Of a stretch of DNA of 64,000 nt, positions 55,245 to 64,000 are shown one piece after another. Source of the DNA: Bradyrhizobium sp. B097 (GTDB taxonomy: Bacteria; Pseudomonadota; Alphaproteobacteria; Rhizobiales; Xanthobacteraceae). How positions within the stretch are numbered: the first letter of the stretch is position 1; each line of letters opens with the position of its first letter. Location: NCBI RefSeq assembly GCF_038957035.1, contig NZ_CP152412.1, positions 9,110,501-9,174,500 on the forward strand, given 5' to 3'. The notes beneath the pieces are model-generated. The model did no database searches. It saw nothing but the letters and a program-made list of their open reading frames with translations, and had not been told where the DNA came from. The position numbers and the translations under genes were made by a program.

Positions 55245-58025
55245 TTATTGCCAGCTGACGCGCAGCCCGAGCCGGCCGGTGATGTCGTCGCGGCGGGTGC
55301 TGTCCACCGACGTCGTGTAACCCGCGCTCGCATAGGCGCTGATCGTGCGATTGAGCTGCGCGATAACGCCGGCGCCGATCTCGACCGCGGTGCCGCGGCT
55401 TTGCACGCCGATCAGGTCGGTGGTCGCAAAGGCGATGCTGCGGTCATTCGCGGCCGTGTGCCAGAGATTGGCCTCGAGATAGGGGCGCAGTTCGGCGGTG
55501 CCGACGCTGAAGGTCGCGGGAACGCGCACGCCGAGCCGGCCGGTCAGCGTATCGGCGCTGCCGGGCGCGACGCTGGAGAAGATGTCGTTGAAGCTGTCGA
55601 ACGACTGGCGCTGCCAGATCAGTTGCGCCTGCGGCTCGATCGCGAGAAAGCGGTTCAGCTGTAGCGGCACGCCGGTTTCCAGCGACGCCGCGACACCGGT
55701 GCCCGACACAAGCGCGCCGACCTGACGATCCGACTGCGGGCTTGCACCGTAGAAGCTGCCCATCAGCACGGCGTCGACGTACCAGCCTGAGGGGCCGATA
55801 TGGGTCCAGTAGCCGCCGACATTCTGGCTGTCGATCGAGAGCGTGCCGGTGCGGACGTTGTTCATGCCGAGCGCGAAGCCGTTGATGCTGCCGCTGGCCC
55901 AGCCATACGCATAGAACAAGCCCGCGCGATCATGATGCCCGGGCGCGGATTCAAAGCGCAGGATGTCGACGCCGACCTGCACGCCGGCCATGGTGCCGTC
56001 GAAGGACGGGCTGACCGTGCCGGCCCAGCTCTGCGCGCTGTGCGAACCGTACGCGCGCGCCCACGCTGCCGGTTGTTCACCGCCACTGGTCAACAAGGCC
56101 TGATCGCCCTGGCGCTGATGGAAGGTGCCGAGCGTTGCGAGCCCGAGCTTCTGCGCGACCTGCGGCAACGCCGAATAGACCGCGACCTCCTCGCGGTAGA
56201 GCTCGACGGGCGCTGCGCCTGCCGGCGGCGGCGTCAGCGACGACAGGTCCTCTGCCGGCAGCATCGCGGGCGGCGGCACCACGTTGGGCGATGCCGGCGG
56301 CGTTGGTGCGGGTGCAGCCGGTGGCGCCGGCGACGATGTGCCGGGCAACAGCTGCGAGCGGAGATACCAATTGTCGGCGCTGCCGGCCGAGACGCCGCCA
56401 CGAAACAGCAGATATTCGTGCGCGCCGGCCACGACGGCGTTGGAGAGGCCGAATGCGCCGGGGGCCGTGCTGCCGCCGTTGACCGCCTGCACCACCATGA
56501 TGCCATCAGAGGTGGTCAGCGCGCCCGCGCCGCCGGCATTGGTGACGGTCACCGCGGTCGAGCCCGACGCATTGCCGCCGGAGATGACGAGCCGATCCGA
56601 CGGCGAACCGTCGCCACCGAGCACGGTGCGCAGATAAAGCCCGCCGCCATTGCCGACATAGTTGCCCGCGATCGTCAGGCTGTTCGCTGCGGTGGCGCCG
56701 CCATTGGTGAGATTGATGACGCCGGCGTTGGTGACGGTGATCGGCGGCCCGCCCGGAAACGACGTGATCGACGGGTTGGCGCCGTTGCCGGCCAGCAGGC
56801 TGCTGCCCGCCGCAATCGACACATTGCCGGTCAGCGAGGTCTGCAGCGTCAGCGAACCGCTGTTGATGAAGGTGTTAGCGAAGGTGCCGGTGCCGGCCCA
56901 GGTCCAGTCAGCGCCTTCCATCGTCAGCGTTTGGAATCGCGCGAACGCATTGTCGGCCGTGCCGCTGCCTTGCAGCCGCACCTGGTTGTTGCCGCCGCCG
57001 CCATCGGCAAGGCCGACAATTTGCGAGCCGGTTTGCAGGATCATCGTCACCGCACCGCCGCCGCCCGCGAGCGCCGTGCCGCTGTTGCCGGCGATCAGGC
57101 CGGCATTGACGATGGTGGTGGCGCCGTTGAGCGTGCGGATCGCGGGCCCGTTCTGGCTGATGATCTTGCCGCCGGCGAGGTTCTCGATGCGCGCGGTGAA
57201 CGACGAGCCGGCCGTGTTGGAGAACACGCCGTCGGCATTGACGCCACGCGCCTCGATGGTGCCGCTGTTGCGCAGGACGGCGGCATTGCCCTGCATGAAG
57301 ACGGTGTTGTTGGCGGTGCCGCCGGCATCGCCGCCGGTCGTGAGCAGCGTGCCGGTGTTGGTGATGGTCATGAATTGTCCGGCGGAGAAGATCGCACGCG
57401 CACCGGCGCCGGCCGTGGTGATGGTGCCGCTATTGGTGAAGGTGTTGCTGTCGCCGGTCTGCACATAGAGGCCGTGCGACTGCGGGCCCTGGGTGGTGAT
57501 GGTCCCGGTATTGATCAGCGTATTGTTGTTGTGCTGCGTGAGACCGGTGATGGCAAGCCCGCGCGAGGTGCCGTTCTGCGTCGTGATCGTGCCGTTGTTG
57601 ATCAGCGTGTTGCCGTTGCTGCTGGCGGCGATCGCATTGCTGCCGGCGCCGGTGGTCGTGATCACGCCCGACGTAGCATTGGTGAAGACATTGCCGTCGC
57701 CGCTGCCGAAGATCCCCGTGCCGCCGCCGCTGATGGTCAGCGTGCCGTTGTTGGTGGCGGTGCTGCGGGAGACAAGGCCGATCGCGGCCGCGCCGGCGCC
57801 CGGCGTGATGCCGGCGCCCTGCAGCACGTTCACGGTGACGTTCGAGCTGCCGGCTGCGGCCTGCACGCCAGCGGGTGAGGGATTCGGCGCTGTGGTCGAG
57901 CAGGTCACCGTCTGACCGCTCGCCGGCGCAAGACTGTCGCAGGCAGCAAACGCCTGCGAGACCGATAGAAGATAGCCGCCACCCAAAGTGCACGACAGGA
58001 TCGCCGCGAGCCGCGATGAAACCAT
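55245..58025 (-). CDS. Autotransporter with outer-membrane beta-barrel
   Basis: About 926 residues. Signal region MVSSRLAAILSCTLGGGYLL then SVSQAFA. The passenger (about 30-610) is a beta-helix made of short repeats such as FTNSGTITTAGAGAR and LINTGTITTQGPQSHGL. A Pro/Ala linker (about 615-665) leads to a C-terminal barrel of about 260 residues beginning EEVAVYSALPQVAQKLGLA and ending LGLRVSWQ. No protease or adhesin catalytic motif is visible, so a surface or adhesion role is inferred. An in-frame ATG at 58190 would give an extended N-terminus. Confidence 0.88.
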   Translation of the reverse strand: MVSSRLAAILSCTLGGGYLLSVSQAFAACDSLAPASGQTVTCSTTAPNPSPAGVQAAAGSSNVTVNVLQGAGITPGAGAAAIGLVSRSTATNNGTLTISGGGTGIFGSGDGNVFTNATSGVITTTGAGSNAIAASSNGNTLINNGTITTQNGTSRGLAITGLTQHNNNTLINTGTITTQGPQSHGLYVQTGDSNTFTNSGTITTAGAGARAIFSAGQFMTITNTGTLLTTGGDAGGTANNTVFMQGNAAVLRNSGTIEARGVNADGVFSNTAGSSFTARIENLAGGKIISQNGPAIRTLNGATTIVNAGLIAGNSGTALAGGGGAVTMILQTGSQIVGLADGGGGNNQVRLQGSGTADNAFARFQTLTMEGADWTWAGTGTFANTFINSGSLTLQTSLTGNVSIAAGSSLLAGNGANPSITSFPGGPPITVTNAGVINLTNGGATAANSLTIAGNYVGNGGGLYLRTVLGGDGSPSDRLVISGGNASGSTAVTVTNAGGAGALTTSDGIMVVQAVNGGSTAPGAFGLSNAVVAGAHEYLLFRGGVSAGSADNWYLRSQLLPGTSSPAPPAAPAPTPPASPNVVPPPAMLPAEDLSSLTPPPAGAAPVELYREEVAVYSALPQVAQKLGLATLGTFHQRQGDQALLTSGGEQPAAWARAYGSHSAQSWAGTVSPSFDGTMAGVQVGVDILRFESAPGHHDRAGLFYAYGWASGSINGFALGMNNVRTGTLSIDSQNVGGYWTHIGPSGWYVDAVLMGSFYGASPQSDRQVGALVSGTGVAASLETGVPLQLNRFLAIEPQAQLIWQRQSFDSFNDIFSSVAPGSADTLTGRLGVRVPATFSVGTAELRPYLEANLWHTAANDRSIAFATTDLIGVQSRGTAVEIGAGVIAQLNRTISAYASAGYTTSVDSTRRDDITGRLGLRVSWQ

Positions 58026-58458
58026 GCCCTTACTCCAACCTCGGCGCGAACCCGACCCCCGGCCTCCCGCCACCTGTGACCCCCCTGCCCCGCTCTCAGC
58101 GTCGGCTGATCCGCTCCGTTCAAGCTTGAGACGATTTGCAGCGATCTGTTGCGCGACCGCCACAGACGGAACCATGAGCTGTATCATCACGATTCACATC
58201 CTTGACGTGCGTACGCTTCCGAGGTTGTGAAGTACAGCACTCACCCGTTGCAGTTATCGCCCGACACAACCGGAAACAATCGCTTGGCGTGATCCGGTGC
58301 ACCGCTGCCCCCATTTTCTCGCCAAGTTCGATCTGGGGCGCACGGCCAAGTCATTGCCGCCGCACGTTCAATTTCGATGGAACTGTTGCCGGCGCGCCCC
58401 ATGAAATCCGGCCGTACCCTCCCTATCTGTTGCCAGCCCGGACCCGCTTCGCAATGAA
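58026..58458. other. Intergenic region between autotransporter and MFS permease
   Basis: 433 bases between divergent genes, so it should hold both promoters. I see no strong repeat, operator or small gene here. TTGACG at 58201 could be a -35 element for the rightward gene, but no good -10 follows. Confidence 0.5.
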
Positions 58459-59733
58459 ATGAGCCTTATGTCGGAACAGACCATCGCCGCGCCGATCGAC
58501 GAGCCGCAGGAACGCGGCTTTTCGCGCTATCAAGCCTTCCTGATCGCGCTGCTTGCCTTCACGCAGTTCACCCTGATCCTCGACTTCATCATCATGTCGC
58601 CGCTCGGCGCCATCCTGATGCCGTCACTCAACATCACGGCGGGGCAGTTCGGCGTCGCGGTCTCGGCCTACGCCTTCGCGGCCGGCATTTCCGGCATCCT
58701 CGCCGCCGGTTTTGCCGATCGCTTCGACCGCAAGCGGCTCTTGCTGTTCTTCTATGTCGGCTTCACCTTCGGCACCGCGCTGTGCGCACTGGCGCAGAAT
58801 TTCCATGTGCTGCTGCTCGGCCGCATCGTCACCGGCCTGTTCGGCGGGGTGATCGGCTCCGTCGTGCTCGCCATCGTCACCGACCTGTTTCCGCTGCATC
58901 TGCGCGGCCGGGTGATGGGCTTCATTCAGACCGCATTCGCCGCGAGCCAGGTGCTCGGCGTGCCCGCCGGGCTGTTCCTGGCCAATCACTGGAACTGGCA
59001 CATCTGCTTCGTGGCCATCGTCGGCCTGTCGATCGCGGCGATCGCCACCATCGCGCTGGTGATGGAGCCGGTCGACGGCCATCTCAAGCTGCAGCACGAC
59101 CGCAACCCGTTCCAGCATTTGATCGCAACCGTCGCGCAGCCGCGCTACACGCTGGCCTTTTTGGTGACGACGCTGCTGGCGACCGGCGGCTTCATGCTGA
59201 TGCCGTTCGGCAGCGCCTTCACCGTGCACAATCTCGGCATCGATATCGTCCATCTGCCGACGATCTATCTGGTCTCCGGCCTGTTCAGCATCCTGATGGG
59301 ACCGCTGGTCGGCCGCGCCAGCGATGCATTCGGCAAATATCCGACCTTCATCTTCGGCTGCGTGGTGTCGGCCATCATGGTGCTGATCTACACCCATCTC
59401 GGCCACGTCTCGCTGCTGACCGCGATCATCGTCAATGTGCTGATGTTCGTCGGCATCTTCTCGCGCATGATCCCCTCGCAGGCGCTGATGTCGGCGATCC
59501 CCGACGCCAGCCAGCGCGGCTCGTTCAGCGCGATCTCAGCGTCGGTGCAGCAGTTGTCGGGCGGGCTCGGCTCGGTGGCTGCCGCCGCGATCGTCGCCGA
59601 GAATCCGGACGGCTCGCTGCTCCATTTCGACCGGATCGGCTACGTCGTCATAGCGAGCTCGATGATCTCAATGATCGCGATGTATTTCGTGCAGCGGCCG
59701 ATCGCGCGGCGGGCGGGACGGCGTGTGGTGTGA
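58459..59733 (+). CDS. MFS permease, DHA-like
   Basis: 424 residues, about twelve membrane helices. LILDFIIMSPLGAILMPSLN in helix 1 and GILAAGFADRFDRKRLLLFF (motif A) after helix 2, plus LGRIVTGLFGGVIGSVVLAI, are typical of drug/sugar-efflux type MFS proteins. Substrate unknown. Two ATGs (58459, 58468) are possible. It stands alone. Confidence 0.88.
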   Translation: MSLMSEQTIAAPIDEPQERGFSRYQAFLIALLAFTQFTLILDFIIMSPLGAILMPSLNITAGQFGVAVSAYAFAAGISGILAAGFADRFDRKRLLLFFYVGFTFGTALCALAQNFHVLLLGRIVTGLFGGVIGSVVLAIVTDLFPLHLRGRVMGFIQTAFAASQVLGVPAGLFLANHWNWHICFVAIVGLSIAAIATIALVMEPVDGHLKLQHDRNPFQHLIATVAQPRYTLAFLVTTLLATGGFMLMPFGSAFTVHNLGIDIVHLPTIYLVSGLFSILMGPLVGRASDAFGKYPTFIFGCVVSAIMVLIYTHLGHVSLLTAIIVNVLMFVGIFSRMIPSQALMSAIPDASQRGSFSAISASVQQLSGGLGSVAAAAIVAENPDGSLLHFDRIGYVVIASSMISMIAMYFVQRPIARRAGRRVV

Positions 59734-59886
59734 GAGGCGCGGACGCGACACCGACTGGGGAAGCAGGCTGCGGCCATCGCTTCGGGCCAGCTGCAGCCCG
59801 ACACACCGAGCATAACGGTGACGGGTTACGGCTTCGCCGCACCCACCCTCCGGATACTGAGCGATTTCAATCGCTTAAAAAGGAGG

Positions 59887-59973
<87 letters not shown>

Positions 59974-60121
59974 ATGTGGAGCGGCTTAGTAAGGATCGGT
60001 TACGCGCTTGTCAAATTCGCGATTGGAAATTCAAATAGCCTGTACAGGATTGGGCTGATGGCGTATCGGCAGAAGCTCTAAATACGCCCAATCGCTCTCG
60101 AATCCGGCAGGAATGGACCTC

Positions 60122-61090
60122 ATGGCATCGAACCTGGAAACGCTCGTCACGGTCTTCGGCGGATCGGGTTTTCTGGGACGGAACGTGGTCCGGGCACTCT
60201 GCAAGCGCGAATACCGCGTGCGAGTCGCGGTGCGGCGGCCTGAACTGGCGGGCCATCTGCAGCCGCTCGGCCGGGTCGGGCAGATCCATGCCGTCCAGGC
60301 CAATGTGCGCTACCCGGCCTCGGTCGAGGCGGCGATGCGTGATTCGCATATCGCCATCAACCTGGTCGGCATCCTGGCCGAGGGCGGCGGGCAGAGCTTT
60401 GACGCCGTGCAGGTGAAGGGCGCCGAGACCATCGCCAAGGCGGCAGCCGCGAATGGCGCTCGGATGGTCCACGTCTCGGCGATCGGCGCCGATAAGGATT
60501 CGCTGTCGGGCTATTACCGCGCCAAGGCGGAAGGCGAGCAGGCGGTGCAGGCCGCCCTGCCACAGGCCACCATCATGCGGCCGTCGCTGCTGTTCGGGCC
60601 GGAGGATCAGTTCACCAACCGCTTTGCGGCGCTGGCGCGGATGTCACCGGTGCTGCCGCTGGTCGGCGGCGGCGTCAACAGGCTGCAGCCGGCCTATGTC
60701 GCGGACGTCGCGGACGCCGTGGCCGATGCCGTGGACGGCAAGGCGAAGGCAGGCGCGACGTACGAGCTCGGCGGGCCGGAAGTGCTGACCATGCGCGAGG
60801 TGATGCAGATCATCCTTCAGATCACGCAGCGCGATCGCATGCTGGCGCCGCTGCCGTTCGGCCTCGCCAAGCTGCAGTCATATGTCCTGCAATTCGCACC
60901 GGGGCCGTTCACGCTGACCCCGGACCAGGTCGCGATGCTGCGCTCGGACAATGTCGTGTCCGACGCCGCCAAGGCCGCCGGTCTCACTTTCGCGGGTCTC
61001 GGCATCACGCCCGATTCGATGGAAGCGATCGCCCCGCAATATCTCTGGCGCTTCCGCGCGACCGGGCAGTTCCAGAAGAAGAGCGCGTAG
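60122..61090 (+). CDS. NDUFA9-type NAD(P)-binding protein (complex I-associated)
   Basis: About 322 residues of the atypical SDR family. Rossmann loop TVFGGSGFLGRNVVRALCKR, then AINLVGILAEGGGQSFDAVQ, KGAETIAKAAAANGARMVHV and MRPSLLFGPEDQFTNRFAAL. In alphaproteobacteria as in mitochondria such proteins associate with complex I or act as ubiquinone-related dehydrogenases. ATG at 60122 (GGCAGGA 9 bases upstream) is preferred to ATG at 60113. Not next to nuo genes here. Confidence 0.88.
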   Translation: MASNLETLVTVFGGSGFLGRNVVRALCKREYRVRVAVRRPELAGHLQPLGRVGQIHAVQANVRYPASVEAAMRDSHIAINLVGILAEGGGQSFDAVQVKGAETIAKAAAANGARMVHVSAIGADKDSLSGYYRAKAEGEQAVQAALPQATIMRPSLLFGPEDQFTNRFAALARMSPVLPLVGGGVNRLQPAYVADVADAVADAVDGKAKAGATYELGGPEVLTMREVMQIILQITQRDRMLAPLPFGLAKLQSYVLQFAPGPFTLTPDQVAMLRSDNVVSDAAKAAGLTFAGLGITPDSMEAIAPQYLWRFRATGQFQKKSA

Positions 61091-61160
61091 GCGCTCTCTC
61101 CACCTGACGTCCCGGCATCGCCGACGCGGGCTGCCCCGCCCACGCAACACGGCTCTTTCC

Positions 61161-61265
61161 CCGTCATCCTGAGGAGCGCGGAACGCGCGTCTCGAAGGAT
61201 GAATCGGCCACGGTCGGGCCGTCGCCCTTCGAGACGGCCGCTTTGCGGCCTCCTCAGGGTGACGG
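61161..61265. repeat. Palindromic intergenic repeat, CCGTCATCCTGAGGAGC type
   Basis: CCGTCATCCTGAGGAGC (61161-61177) is mirrored by CCTCCTCAGGGTGACGG (61249-61265), with inner CGTCTCGAAGG/CCTTCGAGACG arms. It lies between convergent genes. One copy in this window. Confidence 0.8.
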
Positions 61266-61278
61266 TGATGGATGGCCT

Positions 61279-62085
61279 CTACCTTCCCATCGCCAGCGCG
61301 ATCAGGCCGAGCGTGCCGACGATCACGCGCCACCAGGCGAAGAAGGTGAAGCCGCGGCGGGTGACGAAGTTGAGGAATGCCCGCACCACGATCATCGCGG
61401 TGATGAACGACACCACGAAGCCGACCGCGATGACGCTGAGATTGTCCGAGGTGAAGTCGCCGCGGTTCTTGTAGAAATCATAGGCGAACGCGCCGACCAT
61501 GGTCGGGATCGCGAGGAAGAACGAGAACTCCGCCGCCGAGCGCTTGTCGGCGCCGAGCAGCATCGCAGCCACGATGCTGGCGCCGGAGCGCGACACGCCG
61601 GGGATCATCGCAAGGCACTGCGCGACGCCGATCCAGAAATACATCAGCAGCGGGAACCGGGTCGCGTCGTCCTCGTACACCTTGAGATCGAGCTGATCGA
61701 CCCAGAGCAGGACGGCGCCGCCGACGATCAGCGTGAAGCAGACCACCCACGGATTGAACAGGAATTCCTTGATGTATTTGCCGGCGATCAGGCCGATCAC
61801 GACGGCGGGCAGGAACGCCACCAGCACGCCGATCACGAAGCGGCGGTCGTCGGGATTGGAGAACATGCCGAGCGCGACGCGCCACAATCTGGTGAAGTAG
61901 AGCACGAGGATCGCGAGGATCGCACCGAGCTGAATCAGGATCGCAAAGCTCTTCCAGAAATTGCCTTCGCCGAGATTGAAGAAGCGTTCCGCAAGCAGCA
62001 GGTGGCCTGTCGAAGAGACCGGCAGGAACTCTGTGACGCCCTCGACGATGCCGAGAATCACCGCCCGCAGCATATCCGTCATCAT
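61279..62085 (-). CDS. uppP: Undecaprenyl-diphosphatase UppP/BacA
   Basis: 268 residues, multi-helix membrane enzyme that recycles the C55 lipid carrier. AVILGIVEGVTEFLPVSSTG holds the (E/Q)xxxE and PSS-type motif, and CLAMIPGVSRSGASIVAAML the PGxSRSxxT-like motif. ATG at 62085 (MMTDMLRAVILG) is chosen; the upstream in-frame start at 62163 adds a Cys-rich tail without membrane character. Confidence 0.95.
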   Translation of the reverse strand: MMTDMLRAVILGIVEGVTEFLPVSSTGHLLLAERFFNLGEGNFWKSFAILIQLGAILAILVLYFTRLWRVALGMFSNPDDRRFVIGVLVAFLPAVVIGLIAGKYIKEFLFNPWVVCFTLIVGGAVLLWVDQLDLKVYEDDATRFPLLMYFWIGVAQCLAMIPGVSRSGASIVAAMLLGADKRSAAEFSFFLAIPTMVGAFAYDFYKNRGDFTSDNLSVIAVGFVVSFITAMIVVRAFLNFVTRRGFTFFAWWRVIVGTLGLIALAMGR

Positions 62086-62347
62086 GATCTGATCTGCCCT
62101 GTGTGAAAAACCGAATTCTTCTCGCTTATTCGCACATAGGCCGCAATCGCAAAGAATCGTCAAACAATGGGTTACCCGGCCGATTTGCTGGGCTATAGCG
62201 TTTTTGTGACCCGCGCCATCTGCGGGGGTGGCTACCGGTTTGCGTGCCGACGCGACATAGAGACGAGCGGAACTGGTCCGCCCAATTCACAGGTCAGGTC
62301 ACACAGGTTGATGGTTTCTTAAGCGCCACGACACTACCAAGGGCTTC

Positions 62348-63040
62348 ATGTATACGCTGTATCACCATCCGTTCTGTCCGCATTCGCGCTTCATTCGCCT
62401 CGTGCTCGGCGAGTATGGCCTCGATCTGCGCCTGGTTGAGGAACGCGTCTGGGAGCGGCGCGAGGCGTTCCTGGCGCTCAATCCGGCGGCAAACACGCCG
62501 GTGCTGATCGCCGAGGGCTTTCCGCCGATCCCGGGTGCACCCATCATCGCCGAATATGTCGACGAGACGCATGGCCTCGATGCCGGCGAGCGGCGGCTGT
62601 TGCCGACCTCAACGGCCGAGCGCGTCGAGGTGCGCCGGCTGATGGCGTGGTTCAACGAGAAATTCTTCGAGGAAGCCTCCAACCCGCTGGTGACCGAGCG
62701 GATCTACAAGCGCTTCATGAGCGAGGACAATGGCGGCGGCCCGCCGGCGCCCGACATCATGCGCGCCGCCAAGGTCAATGTGCGCTATCATCTGAGCTAT
62801 ATCGGCTGGCTGGCGAAGACGCGGAACTATCTCGCCGGCGACCGCCTCACCTACGCGGATCTCGCCGCCGCGGCGCACCTCTCGGCGATCGACTATCTGG
62901 GCGACGTGCCATGGAGCGAGGACGACGCGGCAAAGGCGTGGTACGCGCGGGTGAAATCCCGCCCGTCGTTCCGCCCGCTGCTCAGCGAATGGCTGGCGGG
63001 GGTGCCGGCGTCGCGCACCTATGTGGACCTCGACTTCTGA
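62348..63040 (+). CDS. fzlA: Glutathione S-transferase-like protein, probably FzlA
   Basis: 230 residues with a GST fold: [20 protein letters not shown] (thioredoxin-like N-domain), [20 protein letters not shown] and [10 protein letters not shown], then a helical C-domain with [20 protein letters not shown]. FzlA binds FtsZ in Caulobacter and is required for division in alphaproteobacteria. Trp35 in [11 protein letters not shown] could match a functional Trp in FzlA. Being directly upstream of queG supports this as I recall the order. A generic GST is the alternative. Confidence 0.7.
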   Translation: MYTLYHHPFCPHSRFIRLVLGEYGLDLRLVEERVWERREAFLALNPAANTPVLIAEGFPPIPGAPIIAEYVDETHGLDAGERRLLPTSTAERVEVRRLMAWFNEKFFEEASNPLVTERIYKRFMSEDNGGGPPAPDIMRAAKVNVRYHLSYIGWLAKTRNYLAGDRLTYADLAAAAHLSAIDYLGDVPWSEDDAAKAWYARVKSRPSFRPLLSEWLAGVPASRTYVDLDF

Positions 63041-64000
63041 ACCAGGCGGTCCGCCTCTCTCCGTCCGATCTCAAGGCCGCCCTTCAGCGCGAGGCGCGCG
63101 CGCTCGGCTTCGACGCCATCGGCTTCACCGATCCTGATGCGACGCGCGAGGCCGGACAATATTTTTTGGAATTCCTCGGCTCCGGCGGCCATGGCGACAT
63201 GGACTGGCTCGCGGCCAATCCGGAGCGGCGCACTGAGCCGCGCGTGCTGTGGGGTGGCGTGCGCTCGATCATCATGCTCGGCGTCAATTACGGGCCCGAC
63301 GACAACCCGCTGGATATTCTCGCGCGCCGATCGCATGGCGCGATCTCGGTCTATGCGCAGGGCGACGACTATCACGACGTGATCAAGAAGCGGCTGAAGA
63401 TTCTCGCGCGCTGGCTCGCTGCTGCGACCGGCGACGAGGTGAAAGTGTTCGTCGACACCGCCGCGGTCATGGAGAAGCCGCTCGCGCAGGCCGCAGGCAT
63501 CGGCTGGCAGGGCAAGCACACCAATCTGGTGTCGCGCGAATTCGGCTCGTGGCTGTTTCTCGGCGCGATCTATTCCGCGACCGAGCTGCCGCGCGACGAG
63601 GGCGAAGCCGATCATTGCGGCAGCTGCCGCGCCTGCCAGGACATCTGTCCGACGGCGGCGTTTCCGACTCCGTACAAGCTCGATGCGCGGCGCTGCATCT
63701 CGTATCTGACGATCGAGAACAAGGGTCCGATCCCGCACGAATTCCGCAAGGCCATCGGCAACCGCATCTATGGCTGCGACGATTGCCTCGCGGTGTGTCC
63801 GTGGAACAAGTTCGCGATGGCGGGACGCGAGCAGAAGCTTGCGGCGCGCGACGCGTTGCGCGCGCCCGCGCTTGCCGATCTCGCGCGGCTCGGCGATGCC
63901 GCGTTTCGCGCGCTGTTCACGAAATCACCGGTCAAGCGCATCGGCCGCGACCGCTTCATCCGCAATGTGCTGATCGCGATCGGCAATTCCGGCGATGCAA
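62989..64000 (+). CDS. queG: Epoxyqueuosine reductase QueG, 3' end cut by window
   Basis: The frame runs off the right edge. It reduces epoxyqueuosine to queuosine in tRNA using cobalamin and two [4Fe-4S] clusters. [20 protein letters not shown] holds the catalytic Asp; [14 protein letters not shown] and [15 protein letters not shown] bind clusters. The only ATG/GTG/TTG before the conserved [14 protein letters not shown] is ATG at 62989, which overlaps fzlA by 52 bases. The expected start, right at the fzlA stop, reads CTG (63037) followed by AACCAGGCG. The true start is therefore open. Confidence 0.9.
   Translation, partial: MAGGGAGVAHLCGPRLLNQAVRLSPSDLKAALQREARALGFDAIGFTDPDATREAGQYFLEFLGSGGHGDMDWLAANPERRTEPRVLWGGVRSIIMLGVNYGPDDNPLDILARRSHGAISVYAQGDDYHDVIKKRLKILARWLAAATGDEVKVFVDTAAVMEKPLAQAAGIGWQGKHTNLVSREFGSWLFLGAIYSATELPRDEGEADHCGSCRACQDICPTAAFPTPYKLDARRCISYLTIENKGPIPHEFRKAIGNRIYGCDDCLAVCPWNKFAMAGREQKLAARDALRAPALADLARLGDAAFRALFTKSPVKRIGRDRFIRNVLIAIGNSGDA

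Overview
This is chromosomal core DNA of a high-GC alphaproteobacterium in the order Hyphomicrobiales, most likely Bradyrhizobium or a close relative. The evidence is gene content and order: a divL-like gene followed by a tsaE-phosphotransferase fusion, murU, addB-addA and trxA; aroA-cmk-rpsA-sppA-ihfB with trpFBA-accD-folC; lptC-lptA-lptB-rpoN-hpf-ptsN; a DUF1150 gene beside an hsp20 gene. Several families of palindromic intergenic repeats (GTAGCCCGGATG... and GCATGATC...GATCATGC) are also of the kind common in Bradyrhizobium. No phage, plasmid, IS or CRISPR module is visible. The species call is inference.

Layout. 1-6.6 kb: coaBC (cut by the left edge, with an unusual N-terminal ribbon-helix-helix-like segment), dut, a DivL-type pseudo-histidine kinase, a TsaE/AmgK-like fusion and a PilZ protein. 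6.7-10.5 kb: murU, a DUF2891 protein, a BASS-like transporter and a divergent LysR regulator separated by a 15-bp tandem repeat. 10.5-17.6 kb: addB, addA, trxA. 17.8-30.2 kb (minus strand): a phosphoesterase and a long housekeeping block reading aroA, cmk, rpsA, sppA, ihfB, lapA-like, trpF, trpB, trpA, accD, folC. 30.3-33.7 kb: a FYDLN-acid protein, tRNA-Ala(GGC) whose 3' end lies in a perfect inverted repeat, a broken GIY-YIG nuclease gene, ohrR/ohr and a CaiB-type CoA transferase. 34.0-38.3 kb: the ugpBAEC glycerol-3-phosphate importer. 38.4-39.2 kb: an hsp20 gene behind a ROSE-like RNA thermometer, then DUF1150. 39.3-43.3 kb: an MHS-type transporter, cytochrome P460 and a group of small proteins. 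43.4-48.1 kb: a three-gene acyl-CoA ligase / saccharopine-dehydrogenase-like / SDR operon facing a TetR regulator across twin palindromes. 48.3-55.0 kb: ptsN, hpf, rpoN, lptB, lptA, lptC, rnd. 55.2-64.0 kb: a large autotransporter, an MFS permease, tRNA-Leu(CAG), an NDUFA9-type protein, uppP, a FzlA-like GST and the start of queG.

How the genes work together. The phosphotransferase half of the TsaE fusion and MurU are the two steps that turn free MurNAc into UDP-MurNAc, so this block serves peptidoglycan recycling. UppP and the Lpt proteins add further envelope functions. RpoN, PtsN and HPF form the usual nitrogen/stress block. OhrR/Ohr, Hsp20 with its thermosensor and P460 are stress functions. 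The observations most worth checking are the CoaBC N-terminal fusion and its missing decarboxylase cysteine, the tRNA-Ala / palindrome / GIY-YIG arrangement, the Tyr-for-His DivL, and the uncharacterised TetR-controlled operon.
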